The notes beneath the pieces are model-generated. The model worked only from the letters and a program-made list of their open reading frames with translations. It searched no databases and was not told the origin of the DNA. The position numbers were made by a program, and so were the translations under genes. Shown piece after piece: positions 8,885 to 18,096 of a stretch of DNA of 64,000 nt. Each line of letters begins with the position of its first letter. Positions within the stretch are counted from its first letter, which is position 1. Source of the DNA: an uncultured Granulosicoccaceae bacterium (GTDB lineage: Bacteria; Pseudomonadota; Gammaproteobacteria; Granulosicoccales; Granulosicoccaceae); the NCBI GenBank assembly GCA_938007995.1, contig CALLLW010000023.1:62001-126000 (forward strand), written 5' to 3'.

Positions 8885-9063
8885 CTGAACTCGTTATCTT
8901 TAAGCCACGCTCATGCCTATGTTTGATACCGTGCTTAACCCGAACTATTTGCAGAAGCAACAGCATCTCTCTTGATCTTTTATTGCACAGCGATTTTTTT
9001 GTAGGGTTCAATAAGTATTTACTGGATGGCGTGTGCTGATCAGTCATTGCCAGTCAGCCATTG

Positions 9064-9885
9064 TTAATGAGTCATTGCATAGATCAGATAGTTAATGCCA
9101 AAGCGGTAAGCAAGGGAGGTCATTGCCAATGGGTACACCGGGTCATCGGCGTGTTCCCAGGCATCGCCTACATCCATATTAAAATTTATCGCCACCATTA
9201 AGCGATTGTTATCGTCATAAATGCCGCGCCAGCGCGGTGGAGAAAATGGCATTTGTACCGTGGTGTTTGAACCGTTGTAATAAAGATGTCGGCGCCCTGG
9301 TATCTGGGTACGCTGTTCAAGTTCGTACAACACATGTAGCAGTGCATCGCCAGATGGTATATCAATGATGCGATATTCCGGCAGCACTCCTCGCATTACA
9401 TCACTGAATACCTGCCATTGTTGCGGACCATGAAAATCGTCAACCATTAGAAATCCACCGCGCAGCAGATAGCTGCGTAACTGCTGTTGCTCTGCGGTTG
9501 AGATATGCCATCTGCCAGGCTGCTGGGCGAGCAGAAATGGAAAATCAAACAATGCATCATCGGTCAGTCTGATATGGCGACTGTCTGGTGCAATGCTGAT
9601 GTTGGTGTAGCGTTTTACACCGGTGGTAAAATGATATTCTGCGTCTGGCCAGTCAATGGCCCACCAAGGGCGTCCCGGGCCCCAGGTACTGCGGTTGTTG
9701 TGATCGTATATCAGCCTGGCGATTTCAAGTTCGTGTGTTGCAGGTGTTGATGTGTCGGTATTGTTCTGCGCAACGGCAGTGGTGTTGAAACTAATGATTG
9801 TTGCCAACAGAACGCACCAGGCCAGCTTGAGGCCCGGTTTAATGCCTGCTTTCGGGGGATATTCTATTCCAGCTACCGTGAGCAC
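9064..9885 (-). CDS. DUF4159 domain-containing exported protein
   Basis: This 273-residue protein has a late N-terminal signal helix (LAWCVLLATIISFNTTAVAQ, about 21-40). The DUF4159 domain follows, with its typical blocks RGGFLMVDDFHG (about 146-157), HLYYNG, and the C-terminal NMDVGDAWEHADDPVYPL. This family is related to the glutamine-amidotransferase-like domain found in BatA/vWA and aerotolerance-type operons, but here the gene stands alone and no MoxR/BatA partner is nearby. The function is unknown. The first Met may be upstream of the true start, since about 20 polar residues precede the hydrophobic helix. It is convergent with comM. Confidence 0.85.
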   Translation of the reverse strand: MLTVAGIEYPPKAGIKPGLKLAWCVLLATIISFNTTAVAQNNTDTSTPATHELEIARLIYDHNNRSTWGPGRPWWAIDWPDAEYHFTTGVKRYTNISIAPDSRHIRLTDDALFDFPFLLAQQPGRWHISTAEQQQLRSYLLRGGFLMVDDFHGPQQWQVFSDVMRGVLPEYRIIDIPSGDALLHVLYELEQRTQIPGRRHLYYNGSNTTVQMPFSPPRWRGIYDDNNRLMVAINFNMDVGDAWEHADDPVYPLAMTSLAYRFGINYLIYAMTH

Positions 9886-10156
9886 GGCAATTCGACGGGG
9901 TTGGAGTGTGCGGGCGTCAGGATCATTTGATCAGTTCAGTAACATGGCGGCGTTGTTACCAACAAGCTACTACAAATGAACATTCGAGGCCAGATTTGAC
10001 CGGCAGGTTCATGATGCTGCAGCGAGAATAAACACGTCAGAGTGACAGGTTGTGAATTGTCGGGTGCCGGGTAGTAAATAATTAAGTCGGCTGACGCGGA
10101 GCTTGGAGTTCAGAGGCTTCTGTGGTCTATGCTTCTAGTGCTGCTTCTGGCAGACG

Positions 10157-10372
10157 CTAGTTGTATGTAACGTCTTCTGACTCTTGTTTTTCCTGTTCGT
10201 CACGGTGCTTTTGTAATAGTCGCAACAGGTTGTTATCTGATTCGTGGGCAATCATGTCTATACGATAATTCTCGTAAAGCATATGATGGCCGTGTTCACA
10301 TCTGTCCGCGTTCGCAGTGCCAGAAAAGAACAGCGTGATAAGGATCGTACTCATGGTCCGTGACATCATCAT
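10157..10372 (-). CDS. small hypothetical exported protein
   Basis: This 71-residue protein begins with a plausible Sec signal peptide (SRTMSTILITLFFSGTANA) and a cleavage site after ANA. The mature part is short, polar and helical (NNLLRLLQKHRDEQEKQE) with a single cysteine and a His-rich EHGHHM stretch. A GGAG box lies 9 bases before the first of three tandem ATG-like codons. No family is recognised. A real gene is likely but not certain because of its size. Confidence 0.5.
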   Translation of the reverse strand: MMMSRTMSTILITLFFSGTANADRCEHGHHMLYENYRIDMIAHESDNNLLRLLQKHRDEQEKQESEDVTYN

Positions 10373-10559
10373 GTCGCAACTCTCCTGCGTTGATGGGTCA
10401 GCTTAACATCGGCAAAAATCAAAATCAGTGGACAGTTCGCTTCGTTTCCTGTCTATTTTCTTCTTATTTTCTTGTCATTAATTGTGGCATTCCAGCTGGA
10501 AATGCTTATCCCTGAATATCAGCTTATGGCCTTAGTTCAGCGATTTCGAAGACGCTATT

Positions 10560-11822
10560 TCAGATCTCGAAAGCCTGCGTAAGTTTTGGTACTTTTTGCT
10601 TTTTTAAAGTGATATAAGCTGGCAGCCCGTTAACGTACGGCGGATAGCTCTCACCCATAATAAGTGGTTGCAGATATTTTCGGCATTCGGGTGTGATAAA
10701 AAATCCGTCTGTGCTTATAAAGTCTGATGGCATCATTTCTTCTACGTTCGCTACTTCGGCAAGTGGTGCTTTGCCAATTTCCCACTGGTATGGATTATCG
10801 CTGGTTCGCACAATGGTTGGCATGATAGCGTTTTCGCCCTGTACTGCGAACTCCACTGCGGCTTTGCCAAGCGCGTAGGCATGCTCGACATCAGTTGCAG
10901 CGGCAATGTGTCTGGCAGCTCTTTGCAGGTAGTCGCAAACTGCCCAGTGACACTTGTGACCGTCCGCCTGTTTCACGATATCTGCAACTACCGGTGCCAC
11001 GCCACCGAGTTGCGCATGTCCGAAAGCATCTCTGACACCGGAGTCTGATAGAAACTTTCCGTCAGGGCGCTTAACGCCCTCGGATACAACGACGCAGCAG
11101 TGACCCTTGCGTTCAATAGTGGCGTTTACCTTGTCGAGAAATTCCTGCTCTTTGAATTCCACTTCGGGAAGCAGAATGATGTCCGGCCCAAGATCATGGT
11201 CATCGGAAGATGCCAATGCAGCAGCCGCTGCGATCCAACCGGCGTGGCGTCCCATGACTTCCATAACAAAGACTTTTGTCGAAGTCGCAGACATCGATGC
11301 AACGTCCAGTGATGCTTCCAGAATTGATACCGCAACATACTTTGCCACTGACGCAAAACCTGGAGAGCAATCGGTGAACGGCAGGTCATTATCAATTGTT
11401 TTAGGCACACCGATACAGGTGACCGGGTAGTTCATTGATTCTGAAAGCTGCGATACTTTGTGCGCAGTGTCTTGAGAATCACCACCTCCGTTATAAAAAA
11501 AATATCGAATATCGTGCGCTTTGAATACTTCAATTAACCGCTCGTATTCCCGCTTGTGTTCTTCCAGCGTTTTGAGCTTATATCTGCAAGAGCCGAACGC
11601 ACCGGAAGGTGTGTGCTTTAAGGCTTCGATATCTTCATCTGACTCCAGTGAGCTGTCGATCAGATTTTCAGTCAGGGCGCCCAGAATACCGTTCTCACCA
11701 ACGTATACCTTATTGATGTGGTCTGGATAGTTGCGAGCGGTTTGAATAACCCCGGCGGCTGACGCATTAATAACCGATGTCACGCCACCGGACTGACCGT
11801 AAAAAGCATTATGAGCTGGCAT
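10560..11822 (-). CDS. pfp: diphosphate-dependent 6-phosphofructokinase
   Basis: This 420-residue phosphofructokinase converts fructose 6-phosphate to the 1,6-bisphosphate. The phosphate-donor site shows the diphosphate type: GGGDS (112-116), which places Asp where ATP enzymes have Gly, and PKTIDND (140-146) with Lys where ATP enzymes have Gly. The substrate motif MEVMGRHAGW (about 193-202) is intact. The length and the YNGGGDSQDT context resemble PPi enzymes of methanotrophs and related gammaproteobacteria. The reaction is reversible, so one enzyme may serve both glycolysis and gluconeogenesis. It is divergent from folD and stands alone. Confidence 0.92.
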   Translation of the reverse strand: MPAHNAFYGQSGGVTSVINASAAGVIQTARNYPDHINKVYVGENGILGALTENLIDSSLESDEDIEALKHTPSGAFGSCRYKLKTLEEHKREYERLIEVFKAHDIRYFFYNGGGDSQDTAHKVSQLSESMNYPVTCIGVPKTIDNDLPFTDCSPGFASVAKYVAVSILEASLDVASMSATSTKVFVMEVMGRHAGWIAAAAALASSDDHDLGPDIILLPEVEFKEQEFLDKVNATIERKGHCCVVVSEGVKRPDGKFLSDSGVRDAFGHAQLGGVAPVVADIVKQADGHKCHWAVCDYLQRAARHIAAATDVEHAYALGKAAVEFAVQGENAIMPTIVRTSDNPYQWEIGKAPLAEVANVEEMMPSDFISTDGFFITPECRKYLQPLIMGESYPPYVNGLPAYITLKKQKVPKLTQAFEI

Positions 11823-12018
11823 AGAACTGTGTCATGTTGTTTGTGTCAACTATACCGCACTGTAGAATTCATCGTAAGGGCTACTGTGGTGTCGCCAACG
11901 ATCAAGTTGTTCTGCGTCTGTGTGTTCGGAGGTCAACGTAAACTATAAAGCGGCGAAATCAGTCAAGCTGCCGATCCGCTACCTCGCTAAACTGCCGCAA
12001 CACAACTGGAGACATCCT

Positions 12019-12897
12019 GTGAGTAAGGTAATTGATGGCAAGGCGTTTGCGGCAAAGCTTCGCGCCCGGGTCGCAGAGAAGGTCGGAAAGCTAAAGAGTC
12101 AGCAAGGCGTTGTACCCGGCCTTGCCGTGGTGTTGGTGGGAGAAGACCCCGCCAGTCAGGTTTATGTCAGAAACAAAGGCAAACAAACCCTTGAGGTGGG
12201 TATGCAGAGTTTCGAACACAAGCTGCCCGATACCACCTCTCAGGATAAGCTGATGCAGCTCATCGATCAGCTGAATGCCGATGAGGCAGTGCACGGCATC
12301 CTCGTACAGTTGCCTTTGCCGAAACAAATAGAAGAAGAGGCTGTCATCAATCACATCAACCCTGATAAAGATGTTGATGGTTTTCATCTTAACAACGTTG
12401 GCAGACTTGCCATTGGCGAGCCCGGAATAGTTCCGTGTACGCCGCTGGGTTGCATCATGATGCTGAAAGATGCGCTTGGCGATTTATCCGGGTTACATGC
12501 GGTGGTGGTGGGCCGTTCCAATATTGTTGGCAAGCCAATGGCAGCACTACTGTTGCAGGAAAACTGTACCGTCGAAATCACTCACTCACGCACCAGAAAC
12601 CTGCAGGAGGAATGTCTGCGTGCTGATATTCTGGTGGCAGCGGTGGGCCGGCCCGAAATGATCAAGGGCGACTGGGTGAAACCAGGCGCTACCGTGATTG
12701 ATGTCGGTATCAATCGGATCGACGCCGGTGACGGCAAAACCCGTCTGGTGGGCGATGTGGATTACGACTCTGCTGCAAAAGTGGCTGGCAAAATAACTCC
12801 GGTACCGGGAGGGGTGGGGCCAATGACCATCGCCTGCCTGTTGCATAACACGCTGCAGCAAGCCTGCAGGATCAACGGCGTCGAAATGCCAGATTAA
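12019..12897 (+). CDS. folD: bifunctional methylenetetrahydrofolate dehydrogenase/cyclohydrolase FolD
   Basis: This 292-residue cytosolic enzyme interconverts 5,10-methylene- and 10-formyl-tetrahydrofolate with NADP. Seen motifs are the catalytic YVRNKGK (about 49-55), [17 protein letters not shown], the dinucleotide site [13 protein letters not shown] and the C-terminal [10 protein letters not shown]. The frame is open further upstream to 11920. The GTG at 12019 is preferred because GGAGA lies 6 bases before it and the length and N-terminus ([10 protein letters not shown]) then match the family. A 13-bp tandem duplication covers the stop codon. Confidence 0.95.
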   Translation: MSKVIDGKAFAAKLRARVAEKVGKLKSQQGVVPGLAVVLVGEDPASQVYVRNKGKQTLEVGMQSFEHKLPDTTSQDKLMQLIDQLNADEAVHGILVQLPLPKQIEEEAVINHINPDKDVDGFHLNNVGRLAIGEPGIVPCTPLGCIMMLKDALGDLSGLHAVVVGRSNIVGKPMAALLLQENCTVEITHSRTRNLQEECLRADILVAAVGRPEMIKGDWVKPGATVIDVGINRIDAGDGKTRLVGDVDYDSAAKVAGKITPVPGGVGPMTIACLLHNTLQQACRINGVEMPD

Positions 12898-12917
12898 AGC
12901 TCCGGATTAAAGCTCCA
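12892..12917 (+). repeat. 13-bp tandem duplication at the folD stop codon
   Basis: GATTAAAGCTCCG (12892-12904) is followed at once by GATTAAAGCTCCA (12905-12917). The first copy contains the folD TAA stop. Confidence 0.8.
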
Positions 12918-12952
12918 GAGTAGTGCTAATTGGCAGTTCCCTGGTAATACTG

Positions 12953-13921
12953 TTAATAACGCCTTGCAACACCGGGCGGAGCTTTTCGAAATCGTTTGTA
13001 GTTCCACATGTACTGCGCCGGTGCCACATTAATACACCGTTCAACGCACTGGTTCAGTGCGGCAGCCGAGCGTTGCGGGTTTTCATGGTAGAGGTCTTCA
13101 GGTGGCTTAAAAAAGTGCATCCTGAAGCCGCGTCCTCGCGGTAGTCGCTCGACTGCGGTAAACACCACTGGCGCGCCGGTCTTGCGCGCCAGATTAGTCA
13201 TGAAGGTCATGGTGTAGGTGGGCAAGCCAAAGAATGGTGCAAACACCCCGTGGTTTTGCAGCGGTTCCTGATCCGGCAGTATTGCCACAGCATCGCCTTT
13301 TTTTAATGCCCTCACCAGCTGACCAAGGCCGCGATTCGAAGTCGGGTAGCATTTGCCGCCAAATCTCTCGCGTGAGGCAATTAAAGGGGCGTCAAACTCC
13401 GGCTTTCTGTTGGGCCGGTACAGGTAGTGAATCGGTGCCCGCGTCGACAATATCAGTCCGGCCAGTTCCCATGCGCCGAAGTGCGGCGAGGCGATAATTA
13501 CGCCTTTGCCGAGCGAGATAGCCTGGTCGAGGTGATGGCAATCAATCTCATCGGTAACCAGGCCGCAGACCCGGGTTTTATCCCAGAACCAGAATGCGCC
13601 GAGTTCGGTAATATTTTTTCCTGTTTCACGCAGATTTTGCCGTAATAACCGGGTTCGCTCAGTCTCGCTGAGCGCAGGAAAACACAACTCCAGGTTGCGT
13701 TGAGCAACTTTGCGGCTTCTGCCGGATAGTGCATAGCTGAACATTCCAATTACGCATCCGAGGGTATGGCTGAAACGCAAAGGAAGCCATGCAACTACTC
13801 GCAGTAAGGCGTTGGCCAGAGTTGACCGGTTCGTTGATAAGAGATTGTTCAAGTCGAAGTGCCGAAACGGCAGCGAGTATGCTGCGCTGCTAATGTTCGC
13901 ATGCGCTGAAAACCTCTGCAA
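12953..13921 (-). CDS. LpxL/HtrB-type lipid A acyltransferase family protein
   Basis: This 322-residue member of the lysophospholipid/lauroyl acyltransferase family adds secondary acyl chains to lipid A at the inner-membrane face. Catalytic H-x4-E is seen as HFGAWE (147-152). The family blocks RNLELCFPALSE (about 75-86), LYRPNRKPEFD and the glycine-rich ILPDQEP follow in order. A weak hydrophobic segment (FSHTLGCVIGMFSYAL, about 50-65) is the membrane anchor. The usual lysophospholipid specificity (LpxL, LpxM or an ornithine-lipid enzyme) cannot be told. The N-terminal 35 residues look poorly conserved, so a later start is possible. Confidence 0.88.
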   Translation of the reverse strand: MQRFSAHANISSAAYSLPFRHFDLNNLLSTNRSTLANALLRVVAWLPLRFSHTLGCVIGMFSYALSGRSRKVAQRNLELCFPALSETERTRLLRQNLRETGKNITELGAFWFWDKTRVCGLVTDEIDCHHLDQAISLGKGVIIASPHFGAWELAGLILSTRAPIHYLYRPNRKPEFDAPLIASRERFGGKCYPTSNRGLGQLVRALKKGDAVAILPDQEPLQNHGVFAPFFGLPTYTMTFMTNLARKTGAPVVFTAVERLPRGRGFRMHFFKPPEDLYHENPQRSAAALNQCVERCINVAPAQYMWNYKRFRKAPPGVARRY

Positions 13922-14039
13922 ATGAGTTTAACTGCGTGGAACGTCAGTTAAATTGACGGTTTTGAATGGCAGGTGTCAAGTGCAGATTTGAGGCATCGGC
14001 AACGCGTTGTAGTGCCGGAACGGGTGGGTCGTGTAAATG

Positions 14040-14064
14040 GCCCCCGCACTTCCTGTGCGGGGGC
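14040..14064 (+). terminator. strong GC-rich hairpin, terminator-like
   Basis: A 10-bp perfect stem (GCCCCCGCAC with GTGCGGGGGC) has a 5-base loop. The tract after it on the plus strand is only mildly T-rich (TGTCTT). It lies upstream of both flanking genes, so no annotated gene ends here. It could end a small transcript or act as an insulator. Confidence 0.4.
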
Positions 14065-14219
14065 TGTCTTCCGTGTGAGCCTAAGGTGGTTCGGCGGGCT
14101 GCTGGACGGCAAATCTCAGCAACCCGAAGCTGGTCCGTAGCCTGATATAATATTGTAGTTATTACACAGAGTTGGCAAGGCAACACGGTGGATTATCGCC
14201 GGGATTTTGTCTGAAATCC

Positions 14220-14239
14220 TTGTAGGAAACTTCCTACAA
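14220..14239. promoter_or_regulatory. 20-bp dyad operator candidate before dtd
   Basis: TTGTAGGAA-AC-TTCCTACAA is a perfect 9-bp inverted repeat with a 2-base centre, ending 14 bases before the dtd ATG and downstream of a TATAAT. The tight spacing suits either a repressor site or a small hairpin over the leader. Confidence 0.4.
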
Positions 14240-14253
14240 ATCGTGGAACATTT

Positions 14254-14700
14254 ATGATTGCACTGCTGCAGAGGGTCAGTTCATCGCGCGTTGTTGTTGC
14301 GGGTGAGGTTGTCGGTGAAATTCAGGCGGGTTTGCTGGCGCTGGTCGCAGTGCAGGCCGGGGACGACGAAGCAATTACCACAAGGCTGCTACACAAGCTG
14401 GTTCGCTACAGAGTTTTCTCCGATGAAGCCGGCAAGATGAATCTGAGTTTACTGGATTCTGGTGGGGATCTGTTGCTGGTGCCGCAGTTCACACTCGCCG
14501 CCGATACAAAGCGCGGATTGCGACCGAGCTTCAGTAAAGGGGCATCTCCTGCCGAAGGCCGTCGACTATTTGATACACTGGTGAGTCTGGCCGATGCGTA
14601 TGACTGCCGGGTGCAAACTGGCCGGTTCGGCGCCAACATGCAGGTTGAGTTGGTCAATGACGGGCCGGTGAGTTTTTGGTTACAGGAATCGGCATCCTGA
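14254..14700 (+). CDS. dtd: D-aminoacyl-tRNA deacylase
   Basis: This 148-residue homodimeric enzyme hydrolyses D-amino acids mischarged on tRNA and so proofreads chirality. The cross-subunit Gly-cisPro motif is present as NDGPVSFWL (135-143). The first motif, normally SQFTL, reads PQFTL (77-81), a substitution of Ser by Pro next to the active site. The rest ([11 protein letters not shown] start, [15 protein letters not shown]) follows the family closely and the length is normal. It lies upstream of hisB on the same strand with a 114-base gap. Confidence 0.94.
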   Translation: MIALLQRVSSSRVVVAGEVVGEIQAGLLALVAVQAGDDEAITTRLLHKLVRYRVFSDEAGKMNLSLLDSGGDLLLVPQFTLAADTKRGLRPSFSKGASPAEGRRLFDTLVSLADAYDCRVQTGRFGANMQVELVNDGPVSFWLQESAS

Positions 14701-14738
14701 ATTCGCGGGCACCTGCCGGAGTCGCGCCGGCCAAACAT

Positions 14739-14776
14739 CTGTCAGGCAACTGTCAGGCATCTGTCAGGCAACTGTT
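14739..14776 (+). repeat. three tandem 11-bp repeats upstream of hisB
   Basis: CTGTCAGGCAA (14739-14749), CTGTCAGGCAT (14750-14760) and CTGTCAGGCAA (14761-14771) follow each other without spacer and then continue CTGTT. They lie 39-76 bases before the hisB start. They could be slippage products or repeated regulator sites, as spacing by 11 bp puts them on one face of the helix. Confidence 0.8.
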
Positions 14777-14814
14777 GCAGCACATCACCAGATCACCTTA
14801 CTGAATTTCGGATC

Positions 14815-15408
14815 ATGACTTCACGTACTTCCAGTGTTTCAAGGAACACCAACGAAACCCGCATTCAAGTGGAGCTATCGCTTGATGGCAGTGGCAATGG
14901 CACGTTCAATACCGGGGTGCCATTCTTCGAGCATATGCTTGATCAGGTGGCAAGGCACGGCATGCTGGATTTAAATGTTGTGTGCAAAGGTGATACACAC
15001 ATTGATGATCATCACTCTGTGGAAGATATCGGCATTGTGATCGGGCAGGCATTCGCCAAAGCACTTGGTGATAAGTCTGGTATCAACCGCTATGGCCATG
15101 CTTATGTGCCACTGGACGAAGCTTTGTCGCGCGCGGTGATCGATTTTTCCGGCCGCCCGGGATTACACTTCGACTGTAATTTTAATCGTGACAAAGTCGG
15201 GCATTTCGATGTTGAACTTTGCTATGAATTTTTCCATGGCTTTGTCAATCACGCAGGTGCGACGCTGCACCTGGATAATATCAAGGGTCACAACGAACAC
15301 CATAAGATCGAAACGCTGTTTAAAGCCTTTGGCCGGGCGATTAGAATGGCGGTTGCTGTAGACAGCAAGCTTGAGGGAAAGCCCGCCTCTACCAAAGGTG
15401 TTTTATAA
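14815..15408 (+). CDS. hisB: imidazoleglycerol-phosphate dehydratase
   Basis: This 197-residue single-domain HisB (no fused phosphatase) dehydrates imidazole glycerol phosphate to imidazole acetol phosphate, step 7 of histidine synthesis. The metal-binding histidine motifs are [10 protein letters not shown] (about 64-73) and [10 protein letters not shown] (about 159-168), with [13 protein letters not shown] near 37-49. It is first in the hisBHAFIE run. The absence of hisG, hisD and hisC implies that they lie elsewhere. Confidence 0.96.
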   Translation: MTSRTSSVSRNTNETRIQVELSLDGSGNGTFNTGVPFFEHMLDQVARHGMLDLNVVCKGDTHIDDHHSVEDIGIVIGQAFAKALGDKSGINRYGHAYVPLDEALSRAVIDFSGRPGLHFDCNFNRDKVGHFDVELCYEFFHGFVNHAGATLHLDNIKGHNEHHKIETLFKAFGRAIRMAVAVDSKLEGKPASTKGVL

Positions 15409-15455
15409 TTGATGTGCAAGCCTGTCTTTAAACCAACTGTTGGAACCTGTACCGC

Positions 15456-16103
15456 ATGACCACAATCGCAGTCATTGACTACGGTATGGGCAATCTGCGT
15501 TCTGTTGCCAAAGCGATTGAACATGTTGCACCAAAAGCGAAAGTTGTTGTTACTTCAAGTGCGCAGGTTATAGACAGTGCGGATCGTATTATTTTTCCGG
15601 GTCAGGGTGCCGCGCGTGACTGCATGGCTAGTCTTCGATCGCATGAATTAATAGAGCCGATCGCTGCAGCGTATCGCAGCAAACCGTTTCTTGGTATTTG
15701 TATGGGGCTGCAGGTACTGTTTGATACCAGTGATGAAAACAACGGGGTTGCATGTCTGGGTTTTGTGCCAGGCAGCGTGGTGCGCTTTGAACGCAAGCCA
15801 GGCCAGGAGTCATATAAAATACCGCACATGGGTTGGAATGAGGTATTGCAGTCCGGTGTTAATGATTCATCGGGTGGTCATAGGTTATGGCACAACATAC
15901 CGGATCGCTCACGGTTTTATTTTGTACACAGTTATTACGTGCAGCCGCAGCAAACCGATATGGTTGCGGGTCGCAGCGAATACCTTGCAAACTTTTGCAG
16001 CGCTATTGCCAAAGACAACGTGTTTGCCACTCAATTTCATCCAGAAAAAAGTGCGGACAACGGTCTGCAGTTGTTGAGAAATTTCAGTGAATGGAAACCA
16101 TAG
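15456..16103 (+). CDS. hisH: imidazole glycerol phosphate synthase, glutaminase subunit
   Basis: This 215-residue class I glutamine amidotransferase delivers ammonia to HisF. The catalytic triad is recognisable: Cys82 in FLGICMGLQ, and the His-Glu pair in ATQFHPEKS near residue 195. The N-terminal IDYGMGNLRSV is typical. It ends 13 bases before the preferred hisA start. Confidence 0.96.
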   Translation: MTTIAVIDYGMGNLRSVAKAIEHVAPKAKVVVTSSAQVIDSADRIIFPGQGAARDCMASLRSHELIEPIAAAYRSKPFLGICMGLQVLFDTSDENNGVACLGFVPGSVVRFERKPGQESYKIPHMGWNEVLQSGVNDSSGGHRLWHNIPDRSRFYFVHSYYVQPQQTDMVAGRSEYLANFCSAIAKDNVFATQFHPEKSADNGLQLLRNFSEWKP

Positions 16104-16116
16104 CCTGGACACCACC

Positions 16117-16866
16117 ATGCAGATAATTCCCGCAATCGATTTAAAAAACGGACAGTGTGTGCGTTTGAAACAGGGGCGCATGGAAGATGACACCGTGTTC
16201 TCGGATGACGTGATCGCCACTGCAGGCCGATGGGTTGATGCCGGTACCAAACGGCTTCATATCGTCGACCTTGATGGCGCTTTTGCCGGAGAGCCGCGCA
16301 ATGGTGAGCTGATAAGAGAAGTATGCAAATCCTACCCTGATCTGCAGGTGCAGGTTGGTGGTGGTATTCGTGATGCAGCAATTGCTGCGCACTATATTGA
16401 TGCCGGTGTCCAGTGGGTCATTATCGGCACGCAGGCAGTTCGCGAGCCTGCTCTTGTTGAAAGACTGTGTAAGGCACATCCGGGTCAGGTCATAGTGGGT
16501 CTTGATGCACGTGATGGTAAAGTCGCGTTGAGTGGCTGGGCTGAAGACTCCGGGCTCGATGCAATAGAGCTGGCCCGCTCATTTGAAGGCGTCGGCGTCA
16601 GCGGCATTGTCTACACCGATATAGAACGTGACGGCATGATGCAGGGTTTTAATTCTGCTGCAACGGCATCCCTTGCCGAGCAGATCAACATTCCGGTATT
16701 CGCCTCCGGTGGTGTTAACTCCTACGAAGACATCGACAGGCTTTGCGACATTGCCATTCACGGTGTGCAGGGCGCGATCGTTGGGCGCGCTATGTATGAC
16801 GGTACGCTTGAGCTTGGTACTGCACAACAGCGTGCAGCGGCAAAGTTAGCAGAGCTCGCCAACTGA
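16117..16866 (+). CDS. hisA: ProFAR isomerase (HisA)
   Basis: This 249-residue TIM-barrel enzyme carries out the Amadori rearrangement of ProFAR to [25 protein letters not shown] is the classical beginning with catalytic Asp8, and the second Asp lies in YTDIERDGM. The frame is open from 16087, which would overlap hisH. The ATG at 16117 is chosen because the conserved N-terminus begins there. The second phosphate site is in ASGGVNS. Confidence 0.96.
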   Translation: MQIIPAIDLKNGQCVRLKQGRMEDDTVFSDDVIATAGRWVDAGTKRLHIVDLDGAFAGEPRNGELIREVCKSYPDLQVQVGGGIRDAAIAAHYIDAGVQWVIIGTQAVREPALVERLCKAHPGQVIVGLDARDGKVALSGWAEDSGLDAIELARSFEGVGVSGIVYTDIERDGMMQGFNSAATASLAEQINIPVFASGGVNSYEDIDRLCDIAIHGVQGAIVGRAMYDGTLELGTAQQRAAAKLAELAN

Positions 16867-16867
16867 C

Positions 16868-17641
16868 ATGGGGTTGGCTAAGCGTGTAATTCCGTGTCTT
16901 GATGTAGATGGTGGCCGCGTTGTTAAAGGCGTAAACTTTGTTGATATCGTCGATGCCGGTGATCCGGTTGAAGCGGCAAAACGCTACGGTGATGCCGGTG
17001 CTGACGAACTAACCTTTCTCGATATCACCGCAAGTGTTGAACACCGCGAGACCATCTATTCAGTCGTTGAGCAAGTCGCCTCCGAGGTTTTTATACCGCT
17101 GACTGTCGGTGGTGGGGTACGGGCTGTGTCTGATATACGTAACCTGCTCAATGCCGGTGCCGATAAAGTCAGCATTAACACTGCGGCGGTACACAATCCC
17201 GACCTCGTTAAACAAGCTGCGGATCATGTTGGCAGTCAGTGTATTGTGGTAGCGATTGATGCTAAGGGAGTACATCAGCCTGGTGAAACACCGCGATGGG
17301 AAATTTTTACTCACGGTGGGCGAAAGCCAACCGGCCTTGATGCTGTCGCCTGGGCTGAAAAAATGACCGCACTGGGTGCGGGAGAACTGCTGGTGACCAG
17401 CATGGATCGCGATGGTACAAAGTCAGGATTCAATCTGCCTTTAACGCGTGCCATTGCAGATGCGGTATCGATACCGGTTATTGCGTCAGGCGGTGTCGGT
17501 ACGCTGACTCATCTGGTAGAAGGGGTCGAGCAGGGTGGTGCTGATGCCGTGCTTGCCGCAAGTATATTTCACTTTGGCGAATACACGGTGGCCGAGGCCA
17601 AGCAGGCCATGCGTGATGCCGGCATCGAGGTGCGCCTGTGA
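16868..17641 (+). CDS. hisF: imidazole glycerol phosphate synthase, cyclase subunit
   Basis: This 257-residue TIM barrel uses ammonia from HisH to close the imidazole ring, giving imidazole glycerol phosphate and AICAR. The catalytic Asp is in the start block [19 protein letters not shown], and the second is in [21 protein letters not shown] is the phosphate loop. The gene begins one base after the hisA stop and overlaps hisI by 4 bases (GTGA). Confidence 0.97.
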   Translation: MGLAKRVIPCLDVDGGRVVKGVNFVDIVDAGDPVEAAKRYGDAGADELTFLDITASVEHRETIYSVVEQVASEVFIPLTVGGGVRAVSDIRNLLNAGADKVSINTAAVHNPDLVKQAADHVGSQCIVVAIDAKGVHQPGETPRWEIFTHGGRKPTGLDAVAWAEKMTALGAGELLVTSMDRDGTKSGFNLPLTRAIADAVSIPVIASGGVGTLTHLVEGVEQGGADAVLAASIFHFGEYTVAEAKQAMRDAGIEVRL

Positions 17642-18087
17642 GCGGTGCTGAATGGCAGGAACAGCTAAAGTGGGACCAACAAGGATTAATGCCCGCCATC
17701 GCTCAGGACGAAACCACCGGCGTGGTGCTGATGGTTGCCTGGATGAACCGCGAAGCACTGCAGCAAACTGCTGCCACCGGGTTTGCCGTTTACTGGTCAA
17801 GATCGCGCGGTAAACTGTGGCGCAAGGGTGAGTCATCCGGCCACATGCAGCAGGTGTCTGATATCCGCACTGACTGCGATGCAGATGTGATCTTATTAAA
17901 AGTAAAACAAACCGGCGGCATCGCCTGTCACACGGGTCGTGTCAGTTGCTTCTATCGTAAGCTGGATGGACTTGCGGCGCTCACGGCACAATCCGGGTCA
18001 TCATCAGAGCCGCCTGCCGAACCGAAATGGGTCGATGTCGAGCCAGTGCTGAAAGATCCGCGCGAAATATATTCCGCTGACGGGTAG
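17638..18087 (+). CDS. hisI: phosphoribosyl-AMP cyclohydrolase
   Basis: This 149-residue zinc enzyme opens the purine ring of PR-AMP. The conserved blocks are [30 protein letters not shown] and the metal-binding [13 protein letters not shown] followed by [12 protein letters not shown]. The C-terminal 35 residues, rich in Ser and Pro, extend beyond the core. Start is GTG inside the GTGA overlap with hisF. The cyclohydrolase and HisE are separate proteins here, not fused as in E. coli. Confidence 0.95.
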   Translation: MSGAEWQEQLKWDQQGLMPAIAQDETTGVVLMVAWMNREALQQTAATGFAVYWSRSRGKLWRKGESSGHMQQVSDIRTDCDADVILLKVKQTGGIACHTGRVSCFYRKLDGLAALTAQSGSSSEPPAEPKWVDVEPVLKDPREIYSADG

Positions 18088-18096
18088 AATCACAGA

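Larger units (their letters stand above)
13922..14253. other. divergent spacer with a strong hairpin, a -10 box and a palindrome
   Basis: This 332-base stretch separates the leftward acyltransferase gene from dtd. It contains no supported protein gene. It does hold a perfect 10-bp hairpin (14040-14064), a TATAAT (14146-14151) pointing at dtd, and a 20-bp dyad (14220-14239) directly before the dtd start. A small RNA ending at the hairpin is conceivable, but no promoter for it is convincing. Confidence 0.4.
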
